64,000 nt of DNA from Streptomyces camelliae (GTDB taxonomy: Bacteria > Actinomycetota > Actinomycetes > Streptomycetales > Streptomycetaceae): assembly GCF_027625935.1 (NCBI RefSeq), contig NZ_CP115300.1:1-64000 (forward strand), read 5' to 3'. Made by a program: the position numbers and the translations under genes. Of the stretch, positions 19,611 to 29,577 are shown piece by piece (the stretch's first letter is position 1; each line of letters begins with the position of its first letter). The notes beneath the pieces were generated by a model. The model worked only from the letters and a program-made list of their open reading frames with translations. It had not been told where the DNA came from and made no database searches.

Positions 19611-21224
19611 GTCGTAGGTGGGCTATGAGGATCACGCGGTGGCGGAGCAGCGGGACGCCGGCGCGGCCGGCCATGAGTCGCTTCTGGAGTTTGACGTCGG
19701 TGATGCGGCCCTCGTTGACGCCGGAGTTGAACGGGGTGGTGATGCCCTGCACGACCGCCGCCTGGTCCTCGCGGATAGCTTTGGCCAGGCTGGCCAGCGG
19801 CGGGAGGCGGGAGGTCGTGAGCTTCTCGAGCCAGCCCGGCAGGACGTCGGCGTCGCGGGCATCGAGCATGGCGGCGAACTGACGCACCAAGTCGTTGGTG
19901 TGGTCCAGCTCCTGGCAGTGTGCGAGCAGCCGGTTCAGCCGCTCGGTGGCGTGCAGGCCGCGCCGGGACGGCGCGGTGGTGATCCAGCGGGCGACCTCCC
20001 GGGGTGAGGGCGGACGCTCGCGCGGCGTGTCGATCGGCAGGCCGCGACGCAGAGGCGCGACGGCCATCTTGACCCGCTGGTAGTGGCCGCAGTAGCCCTT
20101 GGCGACAAGCTCCTGGTGCAGCACCTTCGCGCTGTGCTCGCCCTCCTCCCAGCGCAGACGCAGGTACTCCAGGTAGGGATCGAGGCTCGTCGGCCGGCGT
20201 GGGCGGGTCCGCCGTACGCACTCGTCCCAGGTGGCGGCCTGGGCGTACTTGCGCACCGTGCGCCAGTCCAGGCCCAGCTCGCGAGCTGCCGCGTTGATCG
20301 AGCGGCCGGTATCGGTCACCGCGTGGACCGCCTCAAACAACCGCTTGGCGTGGCGACGGGTGGGTGTATCCGCTCGGTCGGACGGTGCCCCCGCGGACGG
20401 ACGCTGCGGTGCCGGTTCGGGATCGGGCAGTGCGTTCGGCAGGCAGCCGCGGTGGGCAGCGGCGACTTCCGCCACCCGTTTCGACAGCCCCTGCCAGAGG
20501 TGAAACCGGTCGCTGACCTGCAGGGCGTCCGGGGCACCGTCGGTGATGCCCTGCCGGTAGACCAGCGATCCGTCCCGGCAAACAACTTCAACCCCGGGAT
20601 GCGCGCGCAGCCAGGCAGTCAGTTGCTCGGCGTCCCGTCCCGCCCACAGCGCGATCGGCAACCGGGTATCAGCATCCACACCAGCAGCGTGCCGTAGACG
20701 TCCGCATACAGTGCGAAGTCGTCCACGCCCAGCACCCGTGGAGTCGCTGCTGACGGCAGCGGCATGCGCATCAGGTGGAACAGCACACTCGTAGGCGACA
20801 GCGTCACGTTCACGATCTGCAGCAGCCGGGCGCCGCCCCGGCCGGCAAGCAGCACCCCGGCCATCTCCACCAGGTGCTGCAGCAACGGAGTGCGGCGCTG
20901 GTAGCGCACCGTCAGCTCGTCGACCTGCTCGGCAAACGTCCGGCGACCGCAGCGCGGCCCGTCACAGAACAGCCGCCGCACCGACAGGTTGATCAGTAGC
21001 GGGCGGCCACCGACGGCGCGATCAGCCAGCGTACGGGTATAGCGGCTGTGCACCCGCGTCGAATCTCGGCCGCAATCCGTACAGGCCACCATCAACTCGC
21101 GGGTGCGGGCCGAGATACGGACCGCGTCGCCCTCCACCCACACCCGCTCCACCCGCACCGCATCGAGGTGCGGAGACACAATCCCTACGAGGTCATCACA
21201 CTCACTGACAATGCCGCCACCCAT
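19597..21224 (-). pseudogene. ISL3-family transposase, one frameshift
   Basis: The N-terminal half (21224 to about 20683) has the zinc-ribbon-like CTDCGRDSTRVHSRY and CDGPRCGRRTF and the start of the catalytic core, VLGVDDFAL. Near 20683 two extra bases (or one missing) shift the frame. The rest (VDADTRLPIALWAGRDAEQLTAWL to HRVILIAHLRRRHP) continues to the stop at 19597, including the DRFHLWQGL segment and the glutamate-bearing end GVNEGRITDVKLQKR. Apart from this shift the transposase is full length, so the element lost activity recently or the base call is wrong. Confidence 0.85.
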
Positions 21225-21286
21225 GACGGAGCGTCACCGGCGCACGGTCGCACACCCCGGCTTCACGGAAATCTTGCCAGGGCCAC
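21213..21286 (-). repeat. Right terminal inverted repeat of the ISL3 element
   Basis: These 74 bases are identical, inverted, to 19537-19610. They include the likely transposase start region. Confidence 0.9.
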
Positions 21287-22504
21287 TTCAGCTCGTACGC
21301 CGACAATCGGGCAGGGCACTACCCACCGCGCCCAGCGGGCCGGCTCTTCCGCAGCCCACTGGGCGATGTCCAGATAGAAGGCGCGGACGCGGATGAGCTC
21401 GTCCTTGGCGTTCAGCCTGGGGCTGGCGACCTCGACGGCGGTGCCGTCTGGACCGATCGTGGTGCGTTTCTTGGTAGCGATGTCTGTCTTCCAGGCCCGG
21501 GCCAGTGCCGGTGGCAGCCGCAGGGAGTCGATGCCTGGTGAGAGCGCTTCGACCCTGGTCCAGAACAGCCCGGCCAGCGTCCGGGACACCGCGTCCAGGC
21601 TGGTGTAATCCAGCGACGGCTGCCGTTCGCGCAGATAGTCCACGATCAGGTCGCGGACCGGGCGGCACCGGATCGGATAGCGATCCACGAGTTCTTCGAT
21701 GCTCAGCCGGCCGGCGGCAAGCCCGAACGCCCGGATCGTAGCCGGGGCGTCCTCGGGAAAGACGTCCAAGGCCCGCAGCCGAAGGTAGAAGTCGACTTTG
21801 CGCTGACCCCCACGGACATGGACCCGACGCAAGGTGTCAACCAACTCCACGCAGTCGCCGACGGTGATGTCCGCGATCGCCCCGCCCTTACAGGCCAGAA
21901 GCAGCGCCTTCCGGGTCGCCGCGATGGTGGCCTCGCCTCGGGCACTGGCCGACCCGGCCTCCGCCAGCTGGGCCAGCCTGGTGAACCCCTCGGGGTCGCG
22001 GACCGCGGCCATGACCGGGGCCAGGTGCTTGTGGGTGCGGGTGAGCATCCAGGCCAGGTCGGGACGGATGACATCGCCGCAGACCAGCATCAGCAGCCCG
22101 GAGGTCAGGTCAACACGCTCATACGACGGCACCAGCCCACTCTGACGCAAGAAGCGCAGCGGGAGATCTGTCCAGTCCGCGCCGGGGATCTCCTCGGCGC
22201 GGCTGGTCTTCCAACGCTGCTGCCAGGTCTCCCCTGGGAGGCTGGACAGCCAGCGCAGAAGTTTGGCGACTCCGCGCCGTCGCCCGGCCCGGGTGGCGTT
22301 GGCCGCTGGCAAGAACGGTGGCGACGTGAGCCGCCGCAGCACCTCATCCGCCGACTGCGTTGTCGCCGGCCACCATGCCTCCGCGGAGCGGGGCGGGAAC
22401 CGTTCCCGCAGTACGTTGTTCCGTGCCCGGGCCTGTTCGGCTGTTGCATTCGCGGTCTGCAGCTGTCAGCGCGTCGAGTGTTTCGTGGTGATGGTCATGA
22501 AGAC
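21287..22504 (-). pseudogene. Large tyrosine recombinase, N-terminal part (RIT-like trio, third gene)
   Basis: The gene likely began at an ATG (22504) overlapping the previous stop as TCATGA. A frameshift within the first 15 codons leaves the open part 22342-21287. The protein carries an N-terminal helical domain and ends at FYLDIAQWAAEEPARWARWVVPCPI, where the ISL3 element cut it. The segment ending VPCPI is homologous to the beginning of the recombinase at 24920 (FYLDLSQWALDPARWGEWAAPCPI), so the two are paralogues and this copy lacks the catalytic domain. Confidence 0.65.
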
Positions 22505-23740
22505 CGCCCGAAGAGTACGTCCAAGTCTTCCGGGTCGTAGCCGGTTGCCGGAGGCGGCGGCACCGGCTCGGCATGTCGGTCTGCCTGCCGAGCGTGGTGG
22601 GCCAGCGCCTCGGCCACGACCTCGTCCTGGCGCGGCGCGAGGTAGATCTCGGTCGTGGTCAGATGCGCGTGTCCGAGGACCCACTGCAACGTCGGTCAGG
22701 GTCAGTGCCGGGTCGCGGACCATGCGGGCGGCGGCACTGTGCCGAAGGTCGTGAAGGGTCCAGTCCGCGCCGATGGTGGCGTTTACCCGCTCGAACATGC
22801 GATGGGCGCCGTGGTAGGTCAGTGGCTGAAACGGGCGCCGCAGCGTGCACCACACTGGCGGTGTCCGGCCTCGCGGCACCAGCCCGTGCAGCTCCTGCTG
22901 GTAGAGCCGCAGCCATACGAACGCATCTGCCGAGGCAGGCACCTGCTGCCGTGCTCGGGAGCCTTTCCGCACAACGCTGATCAGCTGCTGTCCCGGGTCG
23001 ACGTCGCACTGCCGGATGCCGATCAGCTCCGAGGCCCGGACTCCGCTGGAGATCCAAAAAGCGATCGTTGCCCGGTCCCGGTTCGACGGCAGGGCCGCGA
23101 ACAGCGTGTTGAACCACTCGTCCGGGATCGAGCGCGGGATCCGGCGCGGAAGGGTGGGCCGGTAGCGGCCTGTCCGCTCCGGTGCCCAGGCTTCCGACGG
23201 GTTGTGGTGTGCGTGCGCAGCGCCGGAGCGGCGCGCCAGGTCCAGTGGGAATGGGTTGAGCAGCGGCCCGGATCCGGCGTCACGGTGCAGGTCGTAGAAC
23301 CTGCGCATCACTGTCTCGCTGTGCGCGACGGTCGACGGGGCATAGCCGGGCCCAGGGCTCGTTTTCCCGGTCTCCGGATTCGGGGCGCCGACGGCGCGGG
23401 CCGGCCGCCGCTTGGCCATGGTCGCTCGCGGCTTGACCGTCAGCTGGATCCAACAGCTGAAATCCCGAGCGTCCACGCGTGTCGCTCGATCCCACGGCAC
23501 CTCAACCGCCTGCAGGAACCGCCACCACCGCAGCAGGTCCATGCCATAGGAGCGGACGGTCGCCGCCGCCTTCCCGGCTGCGAGTAACTCCTGGAAGAAC
23601 ACCGCGACCGGAGCCACGGCCGCGCCGTCGGCGTCGACGAGCCGGTACGGCTCGTACCGGTCACCGGTCTCCACCAGCCGACCCGACCGAGGAACGGCCA
23701 ATCTCGACAGATCCCGTTCGGGCACACGATCGCTCATCAC
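22495..23740 (-). pseudogene. Tyrosine recombinase/integrase (RIT-like trio, second gene), one frameshift
   Basis: The GTG at 23740 overlaps the stop of the upstream recombinase. The domain order is normal: core-binding domain (AATVRSYGMDLLRWWRFLQ), then the catalytic domain with Arg in SSGVRASELIGI and HDLRHSAAAR. One extra T near 22690 shifts the frame just before the GH box. Beyond it the true end QWVLGHAHLTTTEIYLAPRQ, with the nucleophilic Tyr, follows to a stop at 22495. Without the shift it would be an active-looking enzyme of about 414 residues. Confidence 0.8.
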
Positions 23741-24923
23741 GACCGCAGACCGTACTGGGCGACAACCTCACCTGTGCCCTGAACTGCCCAGTCAACGGGG
23801 CGTGTTTCGTGACTGCAATCCGTTCCGTAGGCCCGTCCGCACTCTCCCAGTGCCAGCTTCCTGCGCTCAAAGTGGCTGAGGAACTCGTCCCATTCTTCCG
23901 AGGTGACCGCGCGATACTCCTCGGCCGGCCTGCTCGCGCGGCGACGGGCAATGAACGCGCGATGCGCTTCGATCGCATCGGCGGGGTAGATCGCCGCATA
24001 CCCCATGGTGGTGTTGAGGCTGTCGTGGCCAGCAATGACCTGGGCGATGTGCGGGGGCAGGCCGTTGAGGATGGCATCGGTGATGAAGATCCTTCTGAAG
24101 TCGCGCGGCGCGAAGTCCAGGGGCGCCCCGGTCCTGTCGACCAGCCCGGATTCATCGAGGGTCTCCTTCAGAGCCCTGCGGATGGTGTTGATCGAGATAC
24201 GGCGGGCCTCGCCGCTGACGGCCCATTGGAAGAGGACCGGCATGGGATCGTTCCAGGTCCTTTCGTGGTTGTCATAGGTGCGGATCGAGGGGATTACTCC
24301 GTCCGGCCGACGGACACGACTTACGACTGCGCTGAGGACACGGCGAGTTCGGGGCTGATGAGGAGCAGCCGCTCCTTGTCGGTTTTCGACGGGGCGATCT
24401 GCAGGAGGGGGACGGTCTCACCGGTCGTGGGCAGTTTGTAGCGGACAATGCTGTAGTGACTGAGCTCCAGGAGCTCTTCGATCCTGATGCCCGTATGGCG
24501 CAGGATCTCGATGGTCGCCCATGCGAAGAACGCACGCTTTTCCTCTCTGCGGGGGTACCAGAGGGCTCCGCTCGCGTCGTAGACGGTTTCCGGTCTGCCA
24601 TCGATGCGCCGGGTGGTGCTGGAGAGAGTCAAGGTCACGCCGTGGACAGCGATGGTGGACCCCAGAGGGGCGGTGTCAATGGCGTCGAGACGTTCTCTGG
24701 CTTCAGCGAGGCGGCGTTCGGCGGTGCGGACGAGGACGGGCAGGACGGGCATCCACTCCCGGGTCCGCTGGTCCGACCGGGACTTTTGTTGCTGATCGCG
24801 CTTCTTGGTGACGCATTCGGCTTCGCTGATGGGACAGGGCGCGGCCCACTCCCCCCAGCGGGCAGGGTCGAGAGCCCACTGGGAGAGGTCCAGATAGAAC
24901 GACCGAACGGACTGCTTCACTCC
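23737..24923 (-). pseudogene. Large tyrosine recombinase, C-terminal part (RIT-like trio, first gene)
   Basis: The 5' part is missing at the junction with an IS110-type fragment (about 24925). The remaining frame includes ILRHTGIRIEELLELSHYS, with the first catalytic Arg. A shift near 24345 separates it from the second half (DNHERTWNDPMPVLFQWAV ... APRDFRRIFIT ... HIAQVIAGHDSLNTTMGYAAIYP), where HxxR reads DFRR and the Tyr lies in GYAAIY. The stop overlaps the next recombinase gene. The overlapping arrangement of consecutive recombinases is the hallmark of RIT elements. Confidence 0.75.
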
Positions 24924-24926
24924 GCG

Positions 24927-25501
24927 AGGTCTTCCGGGCCGAGTGGGCTCACCAGCCGCCGCTGGTCGAGGACGCGCTCGGCAAGCAGATGCTCGCCGTC
25001 CTCATCCAACTGGATGCCGCCTGCACCGCCGCCGACAACCTCGCCGAAGCGGTCGAAGAGGCCTTCCCGAAACACCCGGACGCCGAGATCCTGCTCAGCT
25101 TCCCCGGCCTCGGCATCCAGCTCGCCGCCCGCGTCCTGGCCGAGATCGGCGACGACCGCGCCCGCTTCGCCGACGCCCGCGGCCTGAAAGCCTACGCCGG
25201 CTCCTCACCCATCACCCGTGCCTCGGGCAAGAAGTCCGCCATCACCAGACGCTGGGTGAAGAACGACCGGCTCAATCACGCCGGCTACCTCTGGGCCTTC
25301 GCCTCACTCCGGGCATCCACCGGAGCGAACGCCCACTACCGGCGCCGACGCGAACAAGGCGACTGGCACGCGGCCGCCCAGCGCAACCTCTTCAACCGCC
25401 TGATCGGCCAGCTCTACCACTGCCTGAAGCAGGGCAGAACCTACGACGAGGCGTTCGCCTTCGGGGCCCCTCCTGCCGAGGCTGTTGTCAGCGCGGCTTG
25501 A
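24927..25501 (+). pseudogene. IS110-family (IS116/IS902-type) transposase, C-terminal fragment
   Basis: About 190 residues remain, from REVFRAEWAHQPP to the stop at 25501. The transposase_20 region LLSFPGLGIQLAARVLAEIGD and AYAGSSPITRASGKKSAITRRWVKN with the conserved serine are present. The N-terminal RuvC-like DEDD part is absent. It is a different IS110 lineage from the copy at 10.2-11.3 kb. Its left edge abuts the recombinase gene on the opposite strand. Confidence 0.8.
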
Positions 25502-25506
25502 GGTGT

Positions 25507-26208
25507 TCAGCGGGGTGCGAGGCAGGCTTCGAGGGCGGTTCGCTGTTGTGAGGGCAGGTGGTCGCCGAGGGGGACCTTTCGGGGGCTGTGATCGCCCTCG
25601 CAGAGCCAGCTCTGCTCGTCATCGTCGAACCACCAGTCCTCGGCTCCCCACATGGGGTGCCCCTGAAGCAGGCGTCTGGCCAACACCTCGCTTGCCTCAG
25701 GAGCCCCCTGAGCGACCAGAGCCTCGACCACCGCCGTCACGGCCCCCTCCGGAACCGCCGCGTCGCCGAGAACAGGCAGAAGAAGGAGGAGACGGGCGTG
25801 AGCGTCGGTAACGCCTGCCGCACCCGGTGGTGCCTCCAGCAGGGCGGCGAGCTCGGGCCAGCACAGCCCGGGGCCGATGCGGTCCTGATCGTCGCTGGCC
25901 AGGACGAGATCCTGGCTCCAGTCGGGATGGGTGAGGAAGTAGTCCGTGGTCGTGAACTCCTCGCCGCTGTTGAAGTGCACGACGATCGCGAAGCCGCCGG
26001 CCAGCGGCACCGTGAACATGGGCCACGCCGACGGGTCGTGGAGCGTGTCCAGCATGGCGTCCGCGTCGCCCGCGTCCGATCCGAAGGCCTCCGGCGTGAA
26101 CCCCTCAACCAGGTCCGCCAAGTACGCAGGCCAGAAGCCCGGCTCATCCAGGAGCGGGTGCCCGTCGACGACGGGCGACGAGGAGTACCAGTGCCGTGCC
26201 ATCACCAT
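25507..26208 (-). CDS. Conserved hypothetical protein (soluble, Trp-rich)
   Basis: This 233-residue protein has its start at ATG 26208 with GGAGAG about 9 bases upstream; a longer frame to 26325 has no support. The sequence (MVMARHWYSSSPVVDGHPLL, MFTVPLAGGFAIVVHFNSG, HPMWGAEDWWFDDDEQSWLC) resembles streptomycete proteins of unknown function with SUKH/immunity-like composition. No catalytic motif is visible. It is convergent with the IS110 fragment, six bases away. Confidence 0.65.
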   Translation of the reverse strand: MVMARHWYSSSPVVDGHPLLDEPGFWPAYLADLVEGFTPEAFGSDAGDADAMLDTLHDPSAWPMFTVPLAGGFAIVVHFNSGEEFTTTDYFLTHPDWSQDLVLASDDQDRIGPGLCWPELAALLEAPPGAAGVTDAHARLLLLLPVLGDAAVPEGAVTAVVEALVAQGAPEASEVLARRLLQGHPMWGAEDWWFDDDEQSWLCEGDHSPRKVPLGDHLPSQQRTALEACLAPR

Positions 26209-26579
26209 GCCGGGATTCTCTCCAAGCACGGTCGGGGCGGTTCGAAGACCCCGGCCCTCACGGCCGACCGGCTTGACGGCATAGCAACGTGAGGTGTCTT
26301 GCGGTAGCGGATCCGGCCGTAGCACCCGCCGGCAATGTGGACCAGGTGCAGCGGCGTTCCGTCACGCTTGACGGCGCTGACCAGGCTGACAGGCACCGTG
26401 ACCAGACCATTATGTCTTCAGTCAAGTTGTCGCAGGCGTGGGAGTGTCGCAGCTCAGGAGGATGCGCCGGTCGGCGGCAACCTGGGGGTCGAGGAACTCG
26501 GCCCGCATCGCAGGCCGAGCAAACGGCGCACGGCACCACGCGGACCTCCAGCCCTCAGTCCGCGCAGATGAGTTGCCGG
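26209..26579. other. Intergenic, no gene assigned
   Basis: Short minus-strand frames give plausible but unrecognised peptides (for example around 26280-26400 and 26420-26510), probably relics. I see no complete gene here. Confidence 0.4.
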
Positions 26580-26616
26580 TAGACGCTGTCTATGGATGTT
26601 TGGTAGACACTGTCTA
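26580..26616 (+). promoter_or_regulatory. Tandem operators upstream of tetR
   Basis: Two near-identical dyads, TAGACGCTGTCTA (26580-26592) and TAGACACTGTCTA (26604-26616), are spaced 24 bases apart, and each is followed by TGGATGTT. The second is a perfect odd palindrome and overlaps the A of the tetR start codon. Tight autorepression by the adjacent TetR is likely. The repeat may also duplicate the start region. Confidence 0.7.
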
Positions 26617-27227
26617 TGGATGTTGAAGGGCCCCTGCGGGAACGACTGGTCGATGCCGGCGTAGAGCTGGTGCTGTCTGAGGGCACCGCTTCGGTTGGTC
26701 TTCGGGAGATCGCCCGCCGGGCAGGTGTGTCGCACGGTGCGCCGCGGCGCTACTTTCCGACACACCGGGCGCTGTTGTCGGCCATCGCGCGCAGAGGCTT
26801 CAAGGAGCTGGGCGCGCGGTCCGCCGCAGCCACGGCAGGCACTGCCGTGCCGCGTGATGAGTTGGCGGCGCTGGCGCGGGTGTACGTCACCTACGCACTG
26901 GAACGGCGCGGCATGTTCGAGTTGATGTTCCGTCACGACCTCCTCGACAGCGGCGAGCAGAGTGGAACTCCGGACGGGCCTCGGCTGAGAGAGGCGACGC
27001 TCCCGATGTTCCAGCGCGTCACCGAGCTCGTCGCTCGGTGCCGGGCACAGGCGCTGGAGCCTTCGGCGGCAGTCACCGCGGCTGCCCTGTGGGCGAACCT
27101 GCACGGCATCGCCCAACTGCGGTCCTGGGGCAGCCTGCAACGCGCCCTCGGCGGCGAGGCTTCCGACAGTCACGACCGGTTGATCGAAGCTGCGCTGGAC
27201 GCCCATCTCGGGCCGATGGCCTCATGA
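26616..27227 (+). CDS. TetR-family regulator
   Basis: This 203-residue protein has an N-terminal helix-turn-helix (LVDAGVELVLSEG, VGLREIARRAGVSHGAPRRYFPTHRALL). Its C-terminal domain belongs to the TetR/WHG type (ALERRGMFELMFRHDLL, ALWANLHGIAQLR). The stop overlaps the ATG of a truncated MFS exporter gene as ATGA. This suggests the original operon encoded a drug-efflux system under TetR control. Two operator copies lie at the start codon. Confidence 0.85.
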   Translation: MDVEGPLRERLVDAGVELVLSEGTASVGLREIARRAGVSHGAPRRYFPTHRALLSAIARRGFKELGARSAAATAGTAVPRDELAALARVYVTYALERRGMFELMFRHDLLDSGEQSGTPDGPRLREATLPMFQRVTELVARCRAQALEPSAAVTAAALWANLHGIAQLRSWGSLQRALGGEASDSHDRLIEAALDAHLGPMAS

Positions 27228-27367
27228 CCGGACGGCTGCGACGCTCGGTCCCGCTTCTCGTCAGCGTGGCCGGGGCCGTGATCGTCGCACTGGACGGCAC
27301 CGTTCTGCTGGTGGCGCAGCCCAGCCTGCAGCGTTCGCTCGCCGCGAGCCCGGCACAGATCCAATAG
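27224..27367 (+). pseudogene. MFS exporter, N-terminal fragment
   Basis: Only 47 residues remain: MTGRLRRSVPLLVSVAGAVI, VALDGTVLLVAQPSLQRSL and AASPAQIQ. This is the first membrane helix and loop of EmrB/QacA-type proton antiporters (14-span family, normally about 480 residues). The sequence stops exactly where the family continues with W(V/T)xxxY, so the rest was deleted. The frame overlaps tetR by four bases. Confidence 0.75.
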
Positions 27368-27379
27368 AGGAACGAATTG

Positions 27380-28048
27380 ATGTATGAGCACTTGAAGCGG
27401 CTGACCGGACCGGTGCTGCGTACCGCGGCGCGGCTCGAAGCCGTGGGCCTGGAGAATGTGCCGCAGTCGAACGGCGTCATTCTCGCGTCCAACCACCTGT
27501 CCATCGTGGACTCCACCTTCCTGCCGCTGGTGCTGGACCGACAGGTGACCTTCATGGCGAAGGCGGAGTACTTTGAGGGAGGTTCCTGGCCGACGCGGAT
27601 CGTCTCGTCCTTCATGCGGGGCAGTGGGCAGGTTCCAGTCGACCGCGAGAACCAACGGGCGGCGGTGGCCTCGCTTGACGCGTGTCTTCGGGTGGTGAAG
27701 GACGGCGGCGTCTTCTGCATCTACCCCGAGGGCACACGCTCCCCGGACGGCCGGCTCTACCGGGCCAAGACGGGCGTGGCATGGCTGGCTCTCAAGTCCG
27801 GCGCGCCCGTGGTGCCGGTGGCCATGAGCGGCACCGACCGCGTCCTGCCGCCCGGGCGCGTGCTTCCGCGTCCGGCCAAGGTCAAGGTCACCTTCGGCAA
27901 ACCCGTCGACCTCTCCCTGTACGAGGGCTCCGCCGCTGACGCTGGTGCCCGACGGGCTGTCTCTGACCTGATCGTGCAGGCCATAGCAGAGGTCTCCGGC
28001 CAGGAGTACGTGCCCGTCTACGCGGCGAGGGCGAAGGAGCAAGGCTGA
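27380..28048 (+). CDS. 1-acyl-sn-glycerol-3-phosphate acyltransferase
   Basis: This protein of about 222 residues transfers acyl chains to lysophosphatidate at the inner membrane. The signatures are NHLSIVDS (catalytic NHx4D, His about 50), the middle block PVDRENQ, FCIYPEGTRSPDGRLYRAKTGVAWLAL (EGTR) and the VPVAM block. The ATG at 27380 has AGAGGA at 8 bases. It lacks an obvious N-terminal membrane helix, as do many actinobacterial PlsC paralogues. It follows the truncated MFS gene by 12 bases, so the deletion has placed it under the TetR promoter. Confidence 0.88.
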   Translation: MYEHLKRLTGPVLRTAARLEAVGLENVPQSNGVILASNHLSIVDSTFLPLVLDRQVTFMAKAEYFEGGSWPTRIVSSFMRGSGQVPVDRENQRAAVASLDACLRVVKDGGVFCIYPEGTRSPDGRLYRAKTGVAWLALKSGAPVVPVAMSGTDRVLPPGRVLPRPAKVKVTFGKPVDLSLYEGSAADAGARRAVSDLIVQAIAEVSGQEYVPVYAARAKEQG

Positions 28049-28154
28049 CCCGGCCCTGTTCTCCCCGAAGCTACGGCGAAATGACAAGTAGCTCTCTGTG
28101 ATCAGCGTGACGCGCGGTCAGGGAGAGCGGGGCGGGTCCGGGGCCTCGCCGACC

Positions 28155-28476
<322 letters not shown>

Positions 28477-28542
28477 GGGCCGCCCTGGGCCCTGGATTCA
28501 GCTGGACCTGAAGTCGGCATCGATGAGAGGACGAACGCCAAG

Positions 28543-29577
28543 ATGACGTATCAGGATCGACACACTGCGCCGGACAGGGTGATCTCGGCGAAGGCGCAGA
28601 CGGACGATGCGGGACCGTCGGCGGGGCGGGAACAGGACGGTTCTGCCGAGGAGTCCGTACGGGTGCGGTCGTCGGGAGGCGCGGAGTTCGTGGTCCGGCT
28701 ACTGCGTGCGGAGCGGCCGGACGCCCCGGTGGCGCTCGTGGTACCGGCGATGGGGGCGCGGGCGCGGTTCTACGCTCCCTTCGCCCGCGGGCTGCACCAG
28801 GGCGGCCTGCACGTGGCGGTCACGGACCTCCGTGGCCAGGGCGAGAGCACCCCGGTGGCGCGCCGCGGAGTGGCGTACGGGTACCGGGAGATGGTCGATG
28901 ACGACCTTCCCGCGGTCGCCCGTGCGGTCTCCGCCGCGTTCCCGCGTTCGCCGGTGGTACTCATCGGGCACAGCCTCGGCGGCCAGCTCGCGCTGCTCAG
29001 CAGCGCGACCGAGCTCACCGGGGTGCACGCCGTCGTGCTGACGGCGGCCGGGTCGGTCTGGTGGCGGGGGTTCGGCTCGGTGCGTGGGCTCCGCAACCTG
29101 GTCGGCAGCCAGCTGTTCGCGGCGCTGGCCACGGCGCTCGGCTACTGGCCCGGGGAACGGCTCGGCTTCGGTGGCACCCAGCCCACGGCAGTGATGCGGG
29201 ACTGGGCGCGGCAGGGCCGCACCGGCCGCTACACGCTGCGAGGGAGCGACACCGACTACGAGGCGGCGCTCGCGCGGCTGAAGCTTCCCGTCCTCGCGGT
29301 CGGCGTGGAGAACGACAGCCTGGCGCCGCCCGGCGCGACGGACCATCTGCTGCAGAAGATCCCGGCTGCCCCAGTGAGCCGGTGGCACTACTCCGAGGCC
29401 CTTGCCGGCAGCCACCGGTTGGACCACTTCCGGTGGGTCCTGCACAGCGACGGCATGAGCGCGTACATCACGGACTGGATCTCCGGCACGCTCACCACGC
29501 GGCGGGACGGAGCCGCACAGCAAAGCACGCAACCGGACCCGGCCGGTGAAGGCCGCCCCGACAGAGGAGGAGACTGA
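28543..29577 (+). CDS. Alpha/beta hydrolase (lysophospholipase/serine aminopeptidase-like)
   Basis: This 344-residue protein carries LVVPAMGARARFY, VTDLRGQGES, the nucleophile elbow LIGHSLGGQLAL and a late Asp (VGVENDSLAPP) and His (SHRLDHFRW). The fold fits the serine aminopeptidase S33/monoacylglycerol lipase group, but the substrate is unknown. The ATG at 28543 was chosen because upstream the frame enters the poly-G artefact. A basic, low-complexity C-terminal tail follows residue 325. It stands alone. Confidence 0.8.
   Translation: MTYQDRHTAPDRVISAKAQTDDAGPSAGREQDGSAEESVRVRSSGGAEFVVRLLRAERPDAPVALVVPAMGARARFYAPFARGLHQGGLHVAVTDLRGQGESTPVARRGVAYGYREMVDDDLPAVARAVSAAFPRSPVVLIGHSLGGQLALLSSATELTGVHAVVLTAAGSVWWRGFGSVRGLRNLVGSQLFAALATALGYWPGERLGFGGTQPTAVMRDWARQGRTGRYTLRGSDTDYEAALARLKLPVLAVGVENDSLAPPGATDHLLQKIPAAPVSRWHYSEALAGSHRLDHFRWVLHSDGMSAYITDWISGTLTTRRDGAAQQSTQPDPAGEGRPDRGGD

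Larger units (their letters stand above)
19537..21286 (-). mobile_element. ISL3-family insertion sequence with 74-bp perfect inverted repeats
   Basis: The ends at 19537-19610 and 21213-21286 are perfect inverted copies (74 bases, starting GTGGCCCTGGCAAG). The transposase start lies inside the right repeat and its stop inside the left repeat. Element length is 1,750 bp. No 8-bp target duplication is evident (left flank AAGGTCAC-like, right flank TTCAGCTC), so sequence on one side has been lost since insertion. It interrupts a tyrosine recombinase gene on its right. Confidence 0.88.
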
